From Muraenolepis orangiensis (lineage: Eukaryota > Chordata > Actinopteri > Gadiformes > Muraenolepididae), in contig CM051005.1 in the NCBI GenBank assembly GCA_027704905.1, positions 28,081,119 through 28,145,118 of the forward strand: 64,000 nucleotides of DNA. The letters run 5' to 3'. Below, one piece after another: positions 1 to 12,300 of this stretch; position 1 is the stretch's first letter; every line of letters begins with the position of its first letter. The translations under genes and the position numbers were made by a program. A model generated the notes under the pieces. That model was given only the letters and a program-made list of their open reading frames with translations, searched no databases and was not told the origin of the DNA.

Positions 1-56
1 TGGAATGTGACTCCTTCACTTACAACGTTCAACAACTGCTAGTGGAGACATGAGAC

Positions 57-333
57 ATGTCTCTGGGTGGACAAACATACTGTAGATACAACATGAACAT
101 TGTGCCTCCGTCCACCACGTCAGTGTGGCAGTGGCAAGGGGACGAGGGCCAGTGGGAGCTGTACCCCCCCCCTACATGTGGCCTCCTGGACTCGGCCCTG
201 ACCTCCGGGGAGGCCACCGTCACCATCTCCTCCGCCTCTGGGACCGCCTATGAGATTGACTTGAAGAAGATGGTGCAAAAGAACCCTGGTACCAAGTTCA
301 AGAGGAAGATACGTTCTCAGATAGTGAAGTCAG
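57..333 (+). other. parp2: parp2 first visible coding exon: WWE-like domain
   Basis: The 92-codon exon carries the WWE signature: W-x-W-x2-DEGQWELY near its start, then the YEIDLKKMVQ and TKFKRKIRS segments. WWE domains bind iso-ADP-ribose units of poly(ADP-ribose) in other proteins. The exon ends in phase 1 (TCA-G, donor GTGTGT) and joins the next exon's AG to make Glu. The 96-bp intron after it (334-429) happens to stay open in frame. Confidence 0.75.
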
Positions 334-3300
334 GTGTGTGTGAGCGTCATTACACCACACTGTACATATACAATGTTCTTTTGGTGTTATGTTTAATATA
401 TCCTTGTTTCCTTATCTTTAACCATCCAGAGCCTGTGAGTGGAGATGGAGGCTTGGTTGGGCAGGCTGAAGGATCAGCACAAGTTAAAGAGGAGCCAGAG
501 GGGGGGCCAGAGGTGGAGCCAGAGGGGGAACCAGAGCCAGAGGGGGGGCCAGAGGGGGAGCCAGAGCCAGAGGGGGAACCAGCTCCTAAGAAGAGGCGGG
601 GCAAGGTCAAGAATGAGGCTAAAATCAAAGCACCAAAAGAAGAAGCGGGGAGTTCAGGTAACTACAGCCCAACACACGGGGGGGGGGGGTTAGACTTATG
701 GCTCAGGGGGGGTTAGACTTATGGCTCAGGGGGGGGGGGGGGTTAGACTTATGGCTCAGGGGGGGGGGGGGGGGGTTAGACTTATGGCTCAGGGGGGGTT
801 AGACTTATGGCTCAGGGGGGGGTTAGACTTATGGCTCAGGGGGGGGTTAGACTTATGGCTCAGGGGGGGTTAGACTTATGGCTCAGGGGGGGGGGGGGTT
901 AGACTTATGGCTCAGGGGGGGGGGTTAGACTTATGGCTCAGGGGGGGGGGTTAGACTTATGGCTCAGGGGGGGGGGGGGTTAGACTTATGGCTCAGGGGG
1001 GGTTAGACTTATGGCATGGGGGGTGTTAGACTTATGGCTCAGGGGGGGGGGGGGGGTTAGACTTATGGCTCAGGGGGGGGGGGGGTTAGACTTATGGCTC
1101 AGGGGGGGGGGTTAGACTTATGGCTCAGGGGGGGGGGGGTTAGACTTATGGCTCAGGGGGGGTTAGACTTATGGCATGGGGGGTGTTAGACTTATGGCTC
1201 AGGGGGGGGGGGGGGTTAGACTTATGCAGATCGACACTCGGCATGTACCATGTTGTGTTATCCATAGCTGGTGGAAATGACTTGGAGAGAATAACAAATT
1301 TGACCTTGGTGAAAACTTAGTACAATTTCCATGGTCATAGCCTTCTCATTGTCCAGAGCATTGTCTGGACTCATTGAAACCTTCAGGCGAAAACAAACCA
1401 GTGTTCTGGTTCATCCTGTAATGATGGGAACTAGGTGGAATGGCCATTGTCAAGTACACAAACCTTTTCTGATGTTAAGGTGTCATGGTCAAATTATGAC
1501 AATTATAAGTAAATACATTTAGAGGTTTGTACATAATGTTTTGCAAAATCGCCAAAAAATGAATCATTAGTCTGTTTGGTCTGGATAAGCAAGCTGTTAT
1601 TACTCCACGTTCCGGGTAAGGAAGAAGAGTCTGTCCACTTCCTCTGGCTTTAACTCTGGCAGGTAACGATGTTCCCTTCGGAGCATCAAAGCCTCTCCAA
1701 GGGGGAGCTGGGGCACAGATGGCCAAGTAGCTCTTTGCCGCTCTGGGGAAGTTAAATGCGTGCGTTTCCCACTCAAGGGGTCTGCCTCAGAATCAGTATC
1801 GGGTGCCAAGAACACAACTTTTTAAAGAAGCTATCCAGCGATTTTCTTGGCTTTTTCCGAAACGGTAGAACTCCTTCTGCTGCAGCTGTACCTCCCTGCT
1901 CCATCTTCTGATGTGATTGTCATCTCCGTCACCACCGTGTTATCTTCTCGGCCTCAATCTTCTCCAGCTCAGTGTATTTGGTCTTGAAACATGCTCAACC
2001 AAGGTTGCAGGTCATTGTTTGCTATGTCTGCTTGTCATCTTTAGGTGATTTCAGACTCTGTTCTGAAGAGATGCAGCACAGGCTTAAGGTAGAATACGCT
2101 CATGTAGGATTCACCTGAGAGCGGATCTGTGACATCCAGGAGCGGACCGCAGGTCTCTTTCATGAACTCAAAAGCACCCATCTCTTGCTGAGGGTCAACA
2201 CATGCCTGGTCTTCCTGTCAGCAGTGAGTTCCTGGGTGATTGGTTTGTGCTGCACCCTTTCCATCATCTTCTGAAGTGAGCCTGTCTGGTAGATGACTCA
2301 GTCACCAGCTTGTGCTTGGCTAGGGTCTGCTGTACTTTGGGTGCAAGGCAAAGTGCTGCACTGACGGTTGTTCTTCCTGTTTTGATGTTTGACAGCAACA
2401 TGCTAGTGTCAAATATAGGGTCTATATATTGATGGATGATACATGTATGTGGCTGTTGTCCTTGCACCATCGTTTCAGCTGGACTACCTCATCTCTGTAC
2501 TCCGTTTCGTCGCCCTCGCTTATCAAGCCGATGACTGTGGTGTCGTCTGCAAACTTGACAATCCGATTGGTGCTGTGCGTGGCAGTACAGTCATGTGTGT
2601 AGAGCGAGTACAGCCGGGGACCGAGGCAGCAGCCTTGGGGTGCTCCGGTGTTGAGGACCAGAGTGGATGAGACGTTGTTCCCAATCTTCACCACTTGAGG
2701 CCTGCCCATCAGGAAGTCCATAATCCAGTTACAGATGGGGGCGCCCAGACCTAGGTCCCTCAGTTTCAGGACCAGCTTGGAGGGAACGATGGTGTTGAAC
2801 GCCGAGCTGCAGTCTGACGTAGGTGTCCCTCCTGTCTAGGTGCTCCAGGGTGAATTGCCTTGAGTATATTCGCAATTCCACCTCGGCTGGTGAATTTTGT
2901 CAGTGGTAAGGGATGTTTTGCTAAGGGCTTTCATAATACACAACAAGCGCGTCATTGCGGGAGGACCAGCGAGTGAAACACTTTAATGTGTTGCCTCTGC
3001 TCTCTGCCGTCATCCTCTCACTGAGGAAAGCCTATCACTTGATACTGTGACCAAAAACGGCGAATAGTGTCCTAGAACTGCTTCACTTCAGGGACCTTTT
3101 AACAGGGGTTGAGACTGGGATGTGCTCCTCTTGCTTGTATGCCCCAATACACAGTTTCAGTTCTTCTTGGCTACAGCGGCCATAAAACTAGCAACTAACA
3201 TATTTTTCATTGGAGAGCGGAAGGGAGCTTTCTCTAGGTACAAGGATACTTTGCACAAAGTCGTATTAAACAAGTAATATAGTAAAGGTTATATACATAT

Positions 3301-6300
3301 ATATATATATATATATTATATACATTTTTAGGATACATTTCACCACCGCAATAGGTCCATAACAAAATGCATAGGATCCATATTAACCCTGTGTACTTTA
3401 TTTTCCCAGAGGTGGTGAAGACTGTGGTCATGAAGGGGAAGGCCCCAGTGGATTCTGAATGCAAGGCCAAGCTGGGCAAGGTACTGGACAGTGTTCACTA
3501 TTAATACAAGACATCACCCCTAAATGATCAAGGTACTGGACAGTGTTCACTATTAATACAAGACATCACCCCTAAATGATCACGGTACTGGACAGTGTTC
3601 ACTATTAATACAAGACATCACCCCTAAATGACCAAGGTACTGGACAGTGTTCACTATTAATACAATACATCACTAAATGATCACGGTACTGGACAGTGTT
3701 CACTATTAATACAATACATCACCCCTAAATGATCAAGGTACTGGACAGTGTTCACTATTAATACAAGACATCACCCCTAAATGATCAAGGTACTGGACAG
3801 TGTTCACTATTAATACAAGACATCACCCCTAAATGATCAAGGTACTGGACAGTGTTCACTATTAATACAAGACATCACCCCTAAATGATCACGGTACTGG
3901 ACAGTGTTCACTATTAATACAAGACATCACCCCTAAATGATCAAGGTACTGGACAGTGTTCACTATTAATACAAGACATCACCCCTAAATGATCAAGGTA
4001 CTGGACAGTGTTCACTATTAATACAATACATCACTAAATGATCACGGTACTGGACAGTGTTCACTATTAATACAAGACATCACCCCTAAATGATCAAGGT
4101 ACTGGACAGTGTTCACTATTAATACAAGACATCACCCCTAAATGATCAAGGTACTGGACAGTGTTCACTATTAATACAAGACATCACCCCTAAATGATCA
4201 CGGTACTGGACAGTGTTCACTATTAATACAAGACATCACCCCTAAATGATCAAGGTACTGGACAGTGTTCACTATTAATACAAGACATCACCCCTAAATG
4301 ATCAAGGTACTGGACAGTGTTCACTATTAATACAAGACATCACCCCTAAATGATCACGGTACTGGACAGTGTTCACTATTAATACAAGACATCACCCCTA
4401 AATGATCAAGGTACTGGACAGTGTTCACTATTAATACAAGACATCACCCCTAAATGATCACGGTACTGGACAGTGTTCACTATTAATACAAGACATCACC
4501 CCTAAATGATCAAGGTACTGGACAGTGTTCACTATTAATACAATACATCACTAAATGATCACGGTACTGGACAGTGTTCACTGTTAATACAATACATCAC
4601 CCCTAAATGATCAAGGTACTGGACAGTGTTCACTATTAATACAAGACATCACCCCTAAATGATCAAGGTACTGGACAGTGTTCACTATTAATACAAGACA
4701 TCACCCCTAAATGATCAAGGTACTGGACAGTGTTCACTATTAATACAAGACATCACCCCTAAATGATCACGGTACTGGACAGTGTTCACTATTAATACAA
4801 GACATCACCCCTAAATGATCAAGGTACTGGACAGTGTTCACTATTAATACAAGACATCACCCCTAAATGATCAAGGTACTGGACAGTGTTCACTATTAAT
4901 ACAATACATCACTAAATGATCACGGTACTGGACAGTGTTCACTATTAATACAAGACATCACCCCTAAATGATCAAGGTACTGGACAGTGTTCACTATTAA
5001 TACAAGACATCACCCCTAAATGATCAAGGTACTGGACAGTGTTCACTATTAATACAAGACATCACCCCTAAATGATCACGGTACTGGACAGTGTTCACTA
5101 TTAATACAAGACATCACCCCTAAATGATCAAGGTACTGGACAGTGTTCACTATTAATACAAGACATCACCCCTAAATGATCAAGGTACTGGACAGTGTTC
5201 ACTATTAATACAAGACATCACCCCTAAATGATCACGGTACTGGACAGTGTTCACTATTAATACAAGACATCACCCCTAAATGATCAAGGTACTGGACAGT
5301 GTTCACTATTAATACAAGACATCACCCCTAAATGATCACGGTACTGGACAGTGTTCACTATTAATACAAGACATCACCCCTAAATGATCAAGGTACTGGA
5401 CAGTGTTCACTATTAATACAATACATCACTAAATGATCACGGTACTGGACAGTGTTCACTGTTAATACAATACATCACCCCTAAATGATCAAGGTACTGG
5501 ACAGTGTTCACTATTAATACAAGACATCACCCCTAAATGATCAAGGTACTGGACAGTGTTCACTATTAATACAATACATCACCACTAAATGATCAAGGTA
5601 CTGTACAGTGTTCACTATTAATACAATACATCACCACTAAATGATCAAGGTACTGGACAGTGTTCACTATTAATACAATACATCACCACTAAATGATCAA
5701 GGTACTGGACAGGGTTCACTATTAATACAATACATCACTAAATGATCAAGGTACTGGACAGGGTTCACTATTAATACAATACATCACTAAATGATCAAGG
5801 TACTGGACAGGGTTCACTATTAATACAATACATCACTAAATGATCATGGTACTGGACAGTGTTCACTATTAATACAATACATCACCACTAAATGATCAAG
5901 GTACTGGACAGTGTTCACTATTAATACAATACATCACCACTAAATGATCAAGGTACTGGACAGGGTTCACTATTAATACAATACATCACTAAATGATCAC
6001 GGTACTGGACAGTGTTCACTATTAATACAATACATCACCACTAAATGATCAAGGTACTGGACAGTGTTCACTATTAATACAATACATCACCCCTAAATGA
6101 TCAAGGTACTGTACAGTGTTCACTATTAATACAATACATCACCACTAAATGATCAAGGTACTGGACAGGGTTCACTATTAATACAATCCATCACCACTAA
6201 ATCACACGCTATGTTTCACAGCCTTGGTCCTACAACCTGGTTGTACAGTCTGCAAAATAATCTTAATTGATGTGTGGCGTTGTCCGTTCCTTAATCCAAA

Positions 6301-9300
6301 CACTGAATTTTGTGCATCTGAATTTTTCATTTAAATAACACTCAATATCTTTCTTTCAGGCCCATGTCTACAATGAAGGGGATGACGTCTACGACGTAAT
6401 GCTAAACCAGGTAGGAAGTTGAATCTCATTGTATGAAATGTCTCCTACAAAAGAGATCTCACTCTTAATATAATCCTATTAAACAAGACTATGTTTGATA
6501 CATTTTTAATATCAAAAGTCATTCAATGTGTTTTGTCTGGCCCCTTCATATGGTAGTATCCTGTTTATGGCTGGGCACTCCTGGCAAATATACTTTTATA
6601 GATATATAGAAGATTTTTTTTTAATGATCAATTTATTAATTAATTTAAACAAAAATAACAGCATGTTGGGAAAGCAGAACCCACGAGCTCAACTGATGCT
6701 AACACAACGTACATTCCGGAAAGGGTTATATTTATATATTTATGTATATTACAGAACAATTGGTACATTTGTAAATGAGAATTAATAGATTAGCGTGTTG
6801 TTTTGGAACGCAGTGATGAACCCACGCAGTCCTGAAGGCTGCATGAAGATCAGTGCAGCTAATGTTGTTTGTTTACAGACCAACCTGCAGTTCAACAACA
6901 ACAAGTACTACCTGATGCAGCTGCTGCAGGACGAGGGCTCCAAGAACTACAGCGTGTGGCTGAGGTGGGGCAGAGGTAGGCTCCAAGAGCTACAGCGTGT
7001 GGCTGAGGTGGGGCAGAGGTAGGCTCCAAGAGCTACAGCGTGGGGCTGAGGTGGGCAGAGGTAGGCTCCAAGAGCTACAGCGTGGGGCTGAGGTGGGGCA
7101 GAGGTAGGCTCCAAGAACTACAGCGTGGGGCTGAGGTGGGGCAGAGGTAGGCTCCAAGAACTACAGCGTGTGGCTGAGGTGGGCTTCAGAGCTACAGGTG
7201 GGGCTGAGGTGGGCTTCATGACCTACAGCGTAGGGCTGAGGTGGGCTTCATGACCTACAGCGTAGGGCTGAGGTGGGCCATGACCTACAGTGTGGGGCTG
7301 AGGTGGGCTTCATGACCTACAGTGTGGGGCTGAGGTGGGCTTCATGACCTACAGCGTAGGGCTGAGGTGGGCTTCATGACCTACAGCGTGGGGCTGAGGT
7401 GGGCTTCATGACCTACAGTGTGGGGCTGAGGTGGGCTTCATGACCTACAGTGTGGGGCTGAGGTGGGCTTCATGACCTACAGCGTGGGGCTGAGGTGGGC
7501 TTCATGACCTACAGCGTGGGGCTGAGGTGGGCTTCATGACCTACAGCGTGGGCTGAGGTGGGCTCAGACTACAGCTGGGCTGAGGTGGGCTTCATGACCT
7601 ACAGCGTGGGGCTGAGGTGGGCTTCATGACCTACAGCGTGGGGCTGAGGTGGGCTTCATGACCTACAGCGTGGGGCTGAGGTGGGCTTCATGACCTACAG
7701 CGTAGGGCTGAGGTGGGCTTCATGACCTACAGCATGGGGCTGAAGTGGGCTTCATGACCTACAGTGTGGGGCAGAGGTAGGCTTCATGACCTACAGCGTC
7801 AAGTCAAGTTAATTGTCACTTCAGTTTACACAAGTATAAAGCAGTGGTGTGAAAATCTTATGCGCAATACCCGACGACAGACAGCAGTTATAAAAATAGA
7901 TACAAATAGGTAAAAAATAGAAGCGAGGAACTTGAAGCCGCTGACCCTCTCTACTGCAACACCGTCGCTGGAGATAGGGCCGTGCTCTCCTCTATGCTTT
8001 CTGAAGTCCACGATCAGCTCCTTGGTCTTCTTGACGTTGAGGGCGAGGCTGTTCTCCTGGCACCACTGCTCCAGCGATCTGACCTCCTCCCTGTAGGCTG
8101 TCTCGTCGTCGCCGGCGATCAGGCCCATCACTGTCGTGTCGTCAGCAAACTTGATGATGACGTTGGAGCTGTGCATAGCCATGCAGTCGTGGGTGTAGAG
8201 GAGAGGGCTCAGCACGCATCCTTGGGGGGCTCCCATGTTGAGTGGCTCTGAGGTGGTGCTGCCCATCCTCACCACCTGGCGGTGGTCCGACAGGAGGTCC
8301 AGTATCCAGCTGCACATGGATAGGGGCACGCCTAGACCTCTAAGCTTGGTGTCGAGCTTGGCAGGAACTATCGTGTTGAACGCTGAGCTGTAGTCCACAA
8401 ACAATTTTTGGAAGTTGTCAATCGATTCAGAATCCTAGAAGATAAGAATTGCATCCCTACTGCATTGGAGAAGAGGTCACCAGACGTCCTTTGGATTCAC
8501 TTCCTAGTTGCCACTAGGTGAACACACAGAATGGGTTCACCTAGTGTGCCTGTACCTAGTGTGTCTGTACCTAGTGTGCCTGTACCTAGTGTGCCTGTAC
8601 CTAGTGTGCCTGTACCTAGTGTGCCTGTACCTAGTGTGTCTGTACCTAGTGTGCCTGTACCTAGTGTGCATGTACCTAGTGTCTGTACCTAGTGTGTCTG
8701 TACCTAGTGTGCATGTACCTAGTGTCAGCTTCTCTTGATAACTGATCCCTCCCTTCTTCCACAGTGGGTAAATCGGGTCAGAACAGCCTCACCGCCTGCG
8801 GTGGAGACCTGGGGAAAGCCAAAGACTTCTTTATGAAAAAGTGAGCTTCTGCTGAAAGGCCCAGTCCTTCACATGGCGTCTCTGAGTTCCAGCGACTGTC
8901 CAACACTAGCTGTGTTTGTGTTTGTGGACAGGTTCGAGGACAAGACCAAGAACCATTGGGAAGGCCGCGCAGAGTTTGAGAAAGTCCCTGGAAAATATGA
9001 CATGGTGTTCATGGACTACAGTACATCTACAAAAGTGAGTGTTACCTGCACACTAGTGACCTCCTGCTGGCTGGGAGGAGGAGGACCCAACATGGAGGAC
9101 ACAACATGGCTTCTTACCTTAAACCTGCTCTTCTTTATATAAAGTTTGACATTCCTTTTCTTATTCATTTCTGTTTCATTCCTTACATGACATTTTTCCT
9201 AATTTGAAATAGATTTAATTTAGAGTTGTTGTTTGTATGTATTGAATTGCATTGGTCGCTATTCACATTTTATTAATTTGATCCAATCTATTCTTCAATC

Positions 9301-12300
9301 AAATGTCCTTTCTCCTCTCCAGGAGGAGACCGTGACGGAGGTGGACACGGTGGCCACAAAGCGAACCTGCAAGCTGGACGTGAAGGTCCAGTCCCTCCTG
9401 GAGCTCATCTGTGACCTCAAGGCCATGGAGGAGTGTGTGCTGGAGATGAAGTTTGACGTCCGCAAAGCTCCTCTGGGTCAGTCCAGTATAGTGACATGTT
9501 GCATCGACTGATTTAAAGTTACATGTGTTTCCTTTGGCACCCTGACCACTAGTGATTTTATGTTTAACATGGGGGCCACTGCAGTGTTATAAACATGTAT
9601 ATGATGAAAGGAAGTTTGAGCAGTTGTTAGTTTGTGAATAATGGTTGCCCCGCTGGCCTGTATATTCCTGTTTCCTGATTGGTTGGCTCACCTCAACGTG
9701 CGCCTGCAGGCAAGCTGACGTCGGAGCAGATCCGGGCGGGCTACGCGGCGCTGCAGAAGATCGAGGCGTGTCTGAAGAGTAAGGGCAGCCGCAAAGACCT
9801 GCTGGACGCCTGCAACCAGTTCTACACACGCATCCCCCACGACTTTGGGTAGGAGAAGCTCCCCGAGGATGCAGTGTCTGATGTCACAGATATTCCTTCA
9901 TTTATTAGGTCAAGGAAAACAACCACTGCAACTTTTGGCCTGTACACCTTTTGCTGGCTGTCCACCAGTATCTCCTCTATAGCTCTGTGGACACCACACA
10001 TTGTTAGGTTAAAAGGAACGTAGGTTTATTTGTATTTCTTTGTTGGTAGAAATGGTATTCAATGTGCATTGAATACAAACGGTTCACGATATCTAAATCT
10101 AAATCTGTAGGATTAAATCCTCTTTATTTGTCACATACATTCACACCCAGTGAAATTTATTTCTCTGCATTTAACTCATTCTAGTATTAGGAGCAGTGGG
10201 CAGCTATTGTGTATATGCAGGGGAGGGGTCTGGTGCCTTGCTCAAGGGCACCTCGGCAGTGCCCTGGAGGCGAACTGGCACCCTAGTACCAGTTCTTACT
10301 CCGTACTTGGTCCGTTTCAGGGCCTAAATTACTTCCGTATTATTTCTCACAGAGTCAGGGCACAGAGTCAGGGCACAGAATAAAGCGTGACGCTATCACC
10401 CCATCTTGGTAGGGCTGTTCCTAGCGCTAGATTGGAAAAAGCTGGCTCATACGTTTCTTTGATTATCATTATAAGAGTATGAAAGAAACGTGTGTCTGGC
10501 CCACCAAAAACCTAACTTGAATCCCACCATGACACGTGTTCCTCTGTATTATGTAAAGCTCTAATGCAGTAAAGCCTCAATGACTACAGTGTTACCCATT
10601 TCAATACCAATGAGGAAGACGATGCTAGCAAAGCTGGTCTGGTTGTATATGCTCACCTGTACCTGTCCTGTAGGTTGAAGACACCTCCCATGATCGGCTC
10701 AGAGGACGACCTGAAGGAAAAGATAGCTCTGTTAGAGGTGGGTGCTGTTTGGGGTCTGTACTATATTAGAGGCCGAGGCTGTTTGGGGTCTGTACTATAT
10801 TAGAGGCAGAGGCTGTTTGGGGTCTGTACTATATTAGAGGCAGAGGCTGTTTGGTGTCTGTACTATATTAGAGGCCGAGGCTGTTTGGAGTCTGTACTAT
10901 ATTAGAGGCCGAGGCTGTTTGGGGTCTGTACTATATTAGAGGCCGAGGCTGTTTGGGGTCTGTACTATATTAGAGGCAGAGGCTGTTTGGGGTCTGTACT
11001 ATATTAGAGGCAGAGGCTGTTTGGGGTCTGTACTATATTAGAGGCAGAGGCTGTTTGGGGTCTGTACTATATTAGAGGCAGAGGCTGTTTGGGGTCTGTA
11101 CTATATTGGAGGCAGAGGCTGTTTGGTGTCTGTACTATATTAGAGGCCGAGGCTGTTTGGAGTCTGTACTATATTAGAGGCAGAGGCTGTTTGTGTCTGT
11201 ACTATATTAGAGGCCGAGGCTGTTTGGGGTCTGTACTATATTAGAGGCAGAGGCTGTTTGGTGTCTGTACTATATTAGAGGCAGAGGCTGTTTGGGGTCT
11301 GTACTATATTAGAGGCAGAGGCTGTTTGGGGTCTGTACTATATTAGAGGCAGAGGCTGTTTGGGGTCTGTACTATATTAGAGGCAGAGGCTGTTTGGGGT
11401 CGTACTATATTGGAGGCAGAGGCTGTTTGGTGTCTGTACTATATTAGAGGCCGAGGCTGTTTGGAGTCTGTACTATATTAGAGGCAGAGGCTGTTTGTGT
11501 CTACTATATTAGAGGCCGAGGCTGTTTGGGGTCTGTACTATATTAGAGGCAGAGGCTGTTTGGTGTCTGTACTATATTAGAGGCAGAGGCTGTTTGGGGT
11601 CTGTACTATATTAGAGGCAGAGGCTGTTTGGGGTCTGTACTATATTAGAGGCAGAGGCTGTTTGGGGTCTGTACTATATTAGAGGCAGAGGCTGTTTGGG
11701 GTCTGTACTATATTAGAGGCAGAGGCTGTTTGGGGTCTACTATATTGGAGGCAGAGGCTGTTTGGTGTCTGTACTATATTAGAGGCAGAGGCTGTTTGGG
11801 TCTGTACTATATTAGAGGCAGAGGCTGTTTGGGGTCCATATTCTACAGTTATCTAGCCTAATATATGATCAGTAAACTAGTATATTATAGTGATGGGTGC
11901 ACCATGTTCTGTAGTCATGAATAATGAGGCTTCACAGCAGCATGAGGTCTGGATGTGTAGGAGCCTCTCTAGAGGTCTGGATGTGTAGGAGCCTCTTCTT
12001 AGAGGTCTGGATGTGTAGGAGCCTCTAGAGCAGTGGTTCCCAACCTGGGGGGCGCGCCCCCCTTGGGGGGGCGCCAAAGATCGCAGGGGGGGCGCCAGGC
12101 CTCAGATGATTTGAGGCCTAATATCATATTTCGATTTTTTTTTTTTTTTTTATTTTTTTTTTACATATAATTGTAACGCAATACATGATTGTCGCTAAAA
12201 GCCTTGTCTCTACATTACAATAAAATATAGAAATTTATTGATTAATTAATTTTAATAAAAATTCTACAAATTAATCTGATACTCCTCCGATTCGCGCCAA

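Noticed and set aside
1..56. Further coding sequence upstream of the parp2 Met at 57
   Set aside because: There is an in-frame TGA at 51-53 and no clear acceptor with a pyrimidine tract; cannot be supported from the window.
3481..6200. CRISPR-like array of direct repeats
   Set aside because: Monomers are contiguous with no unique spacers, in a vertebrate intron; it is a minisatellite.
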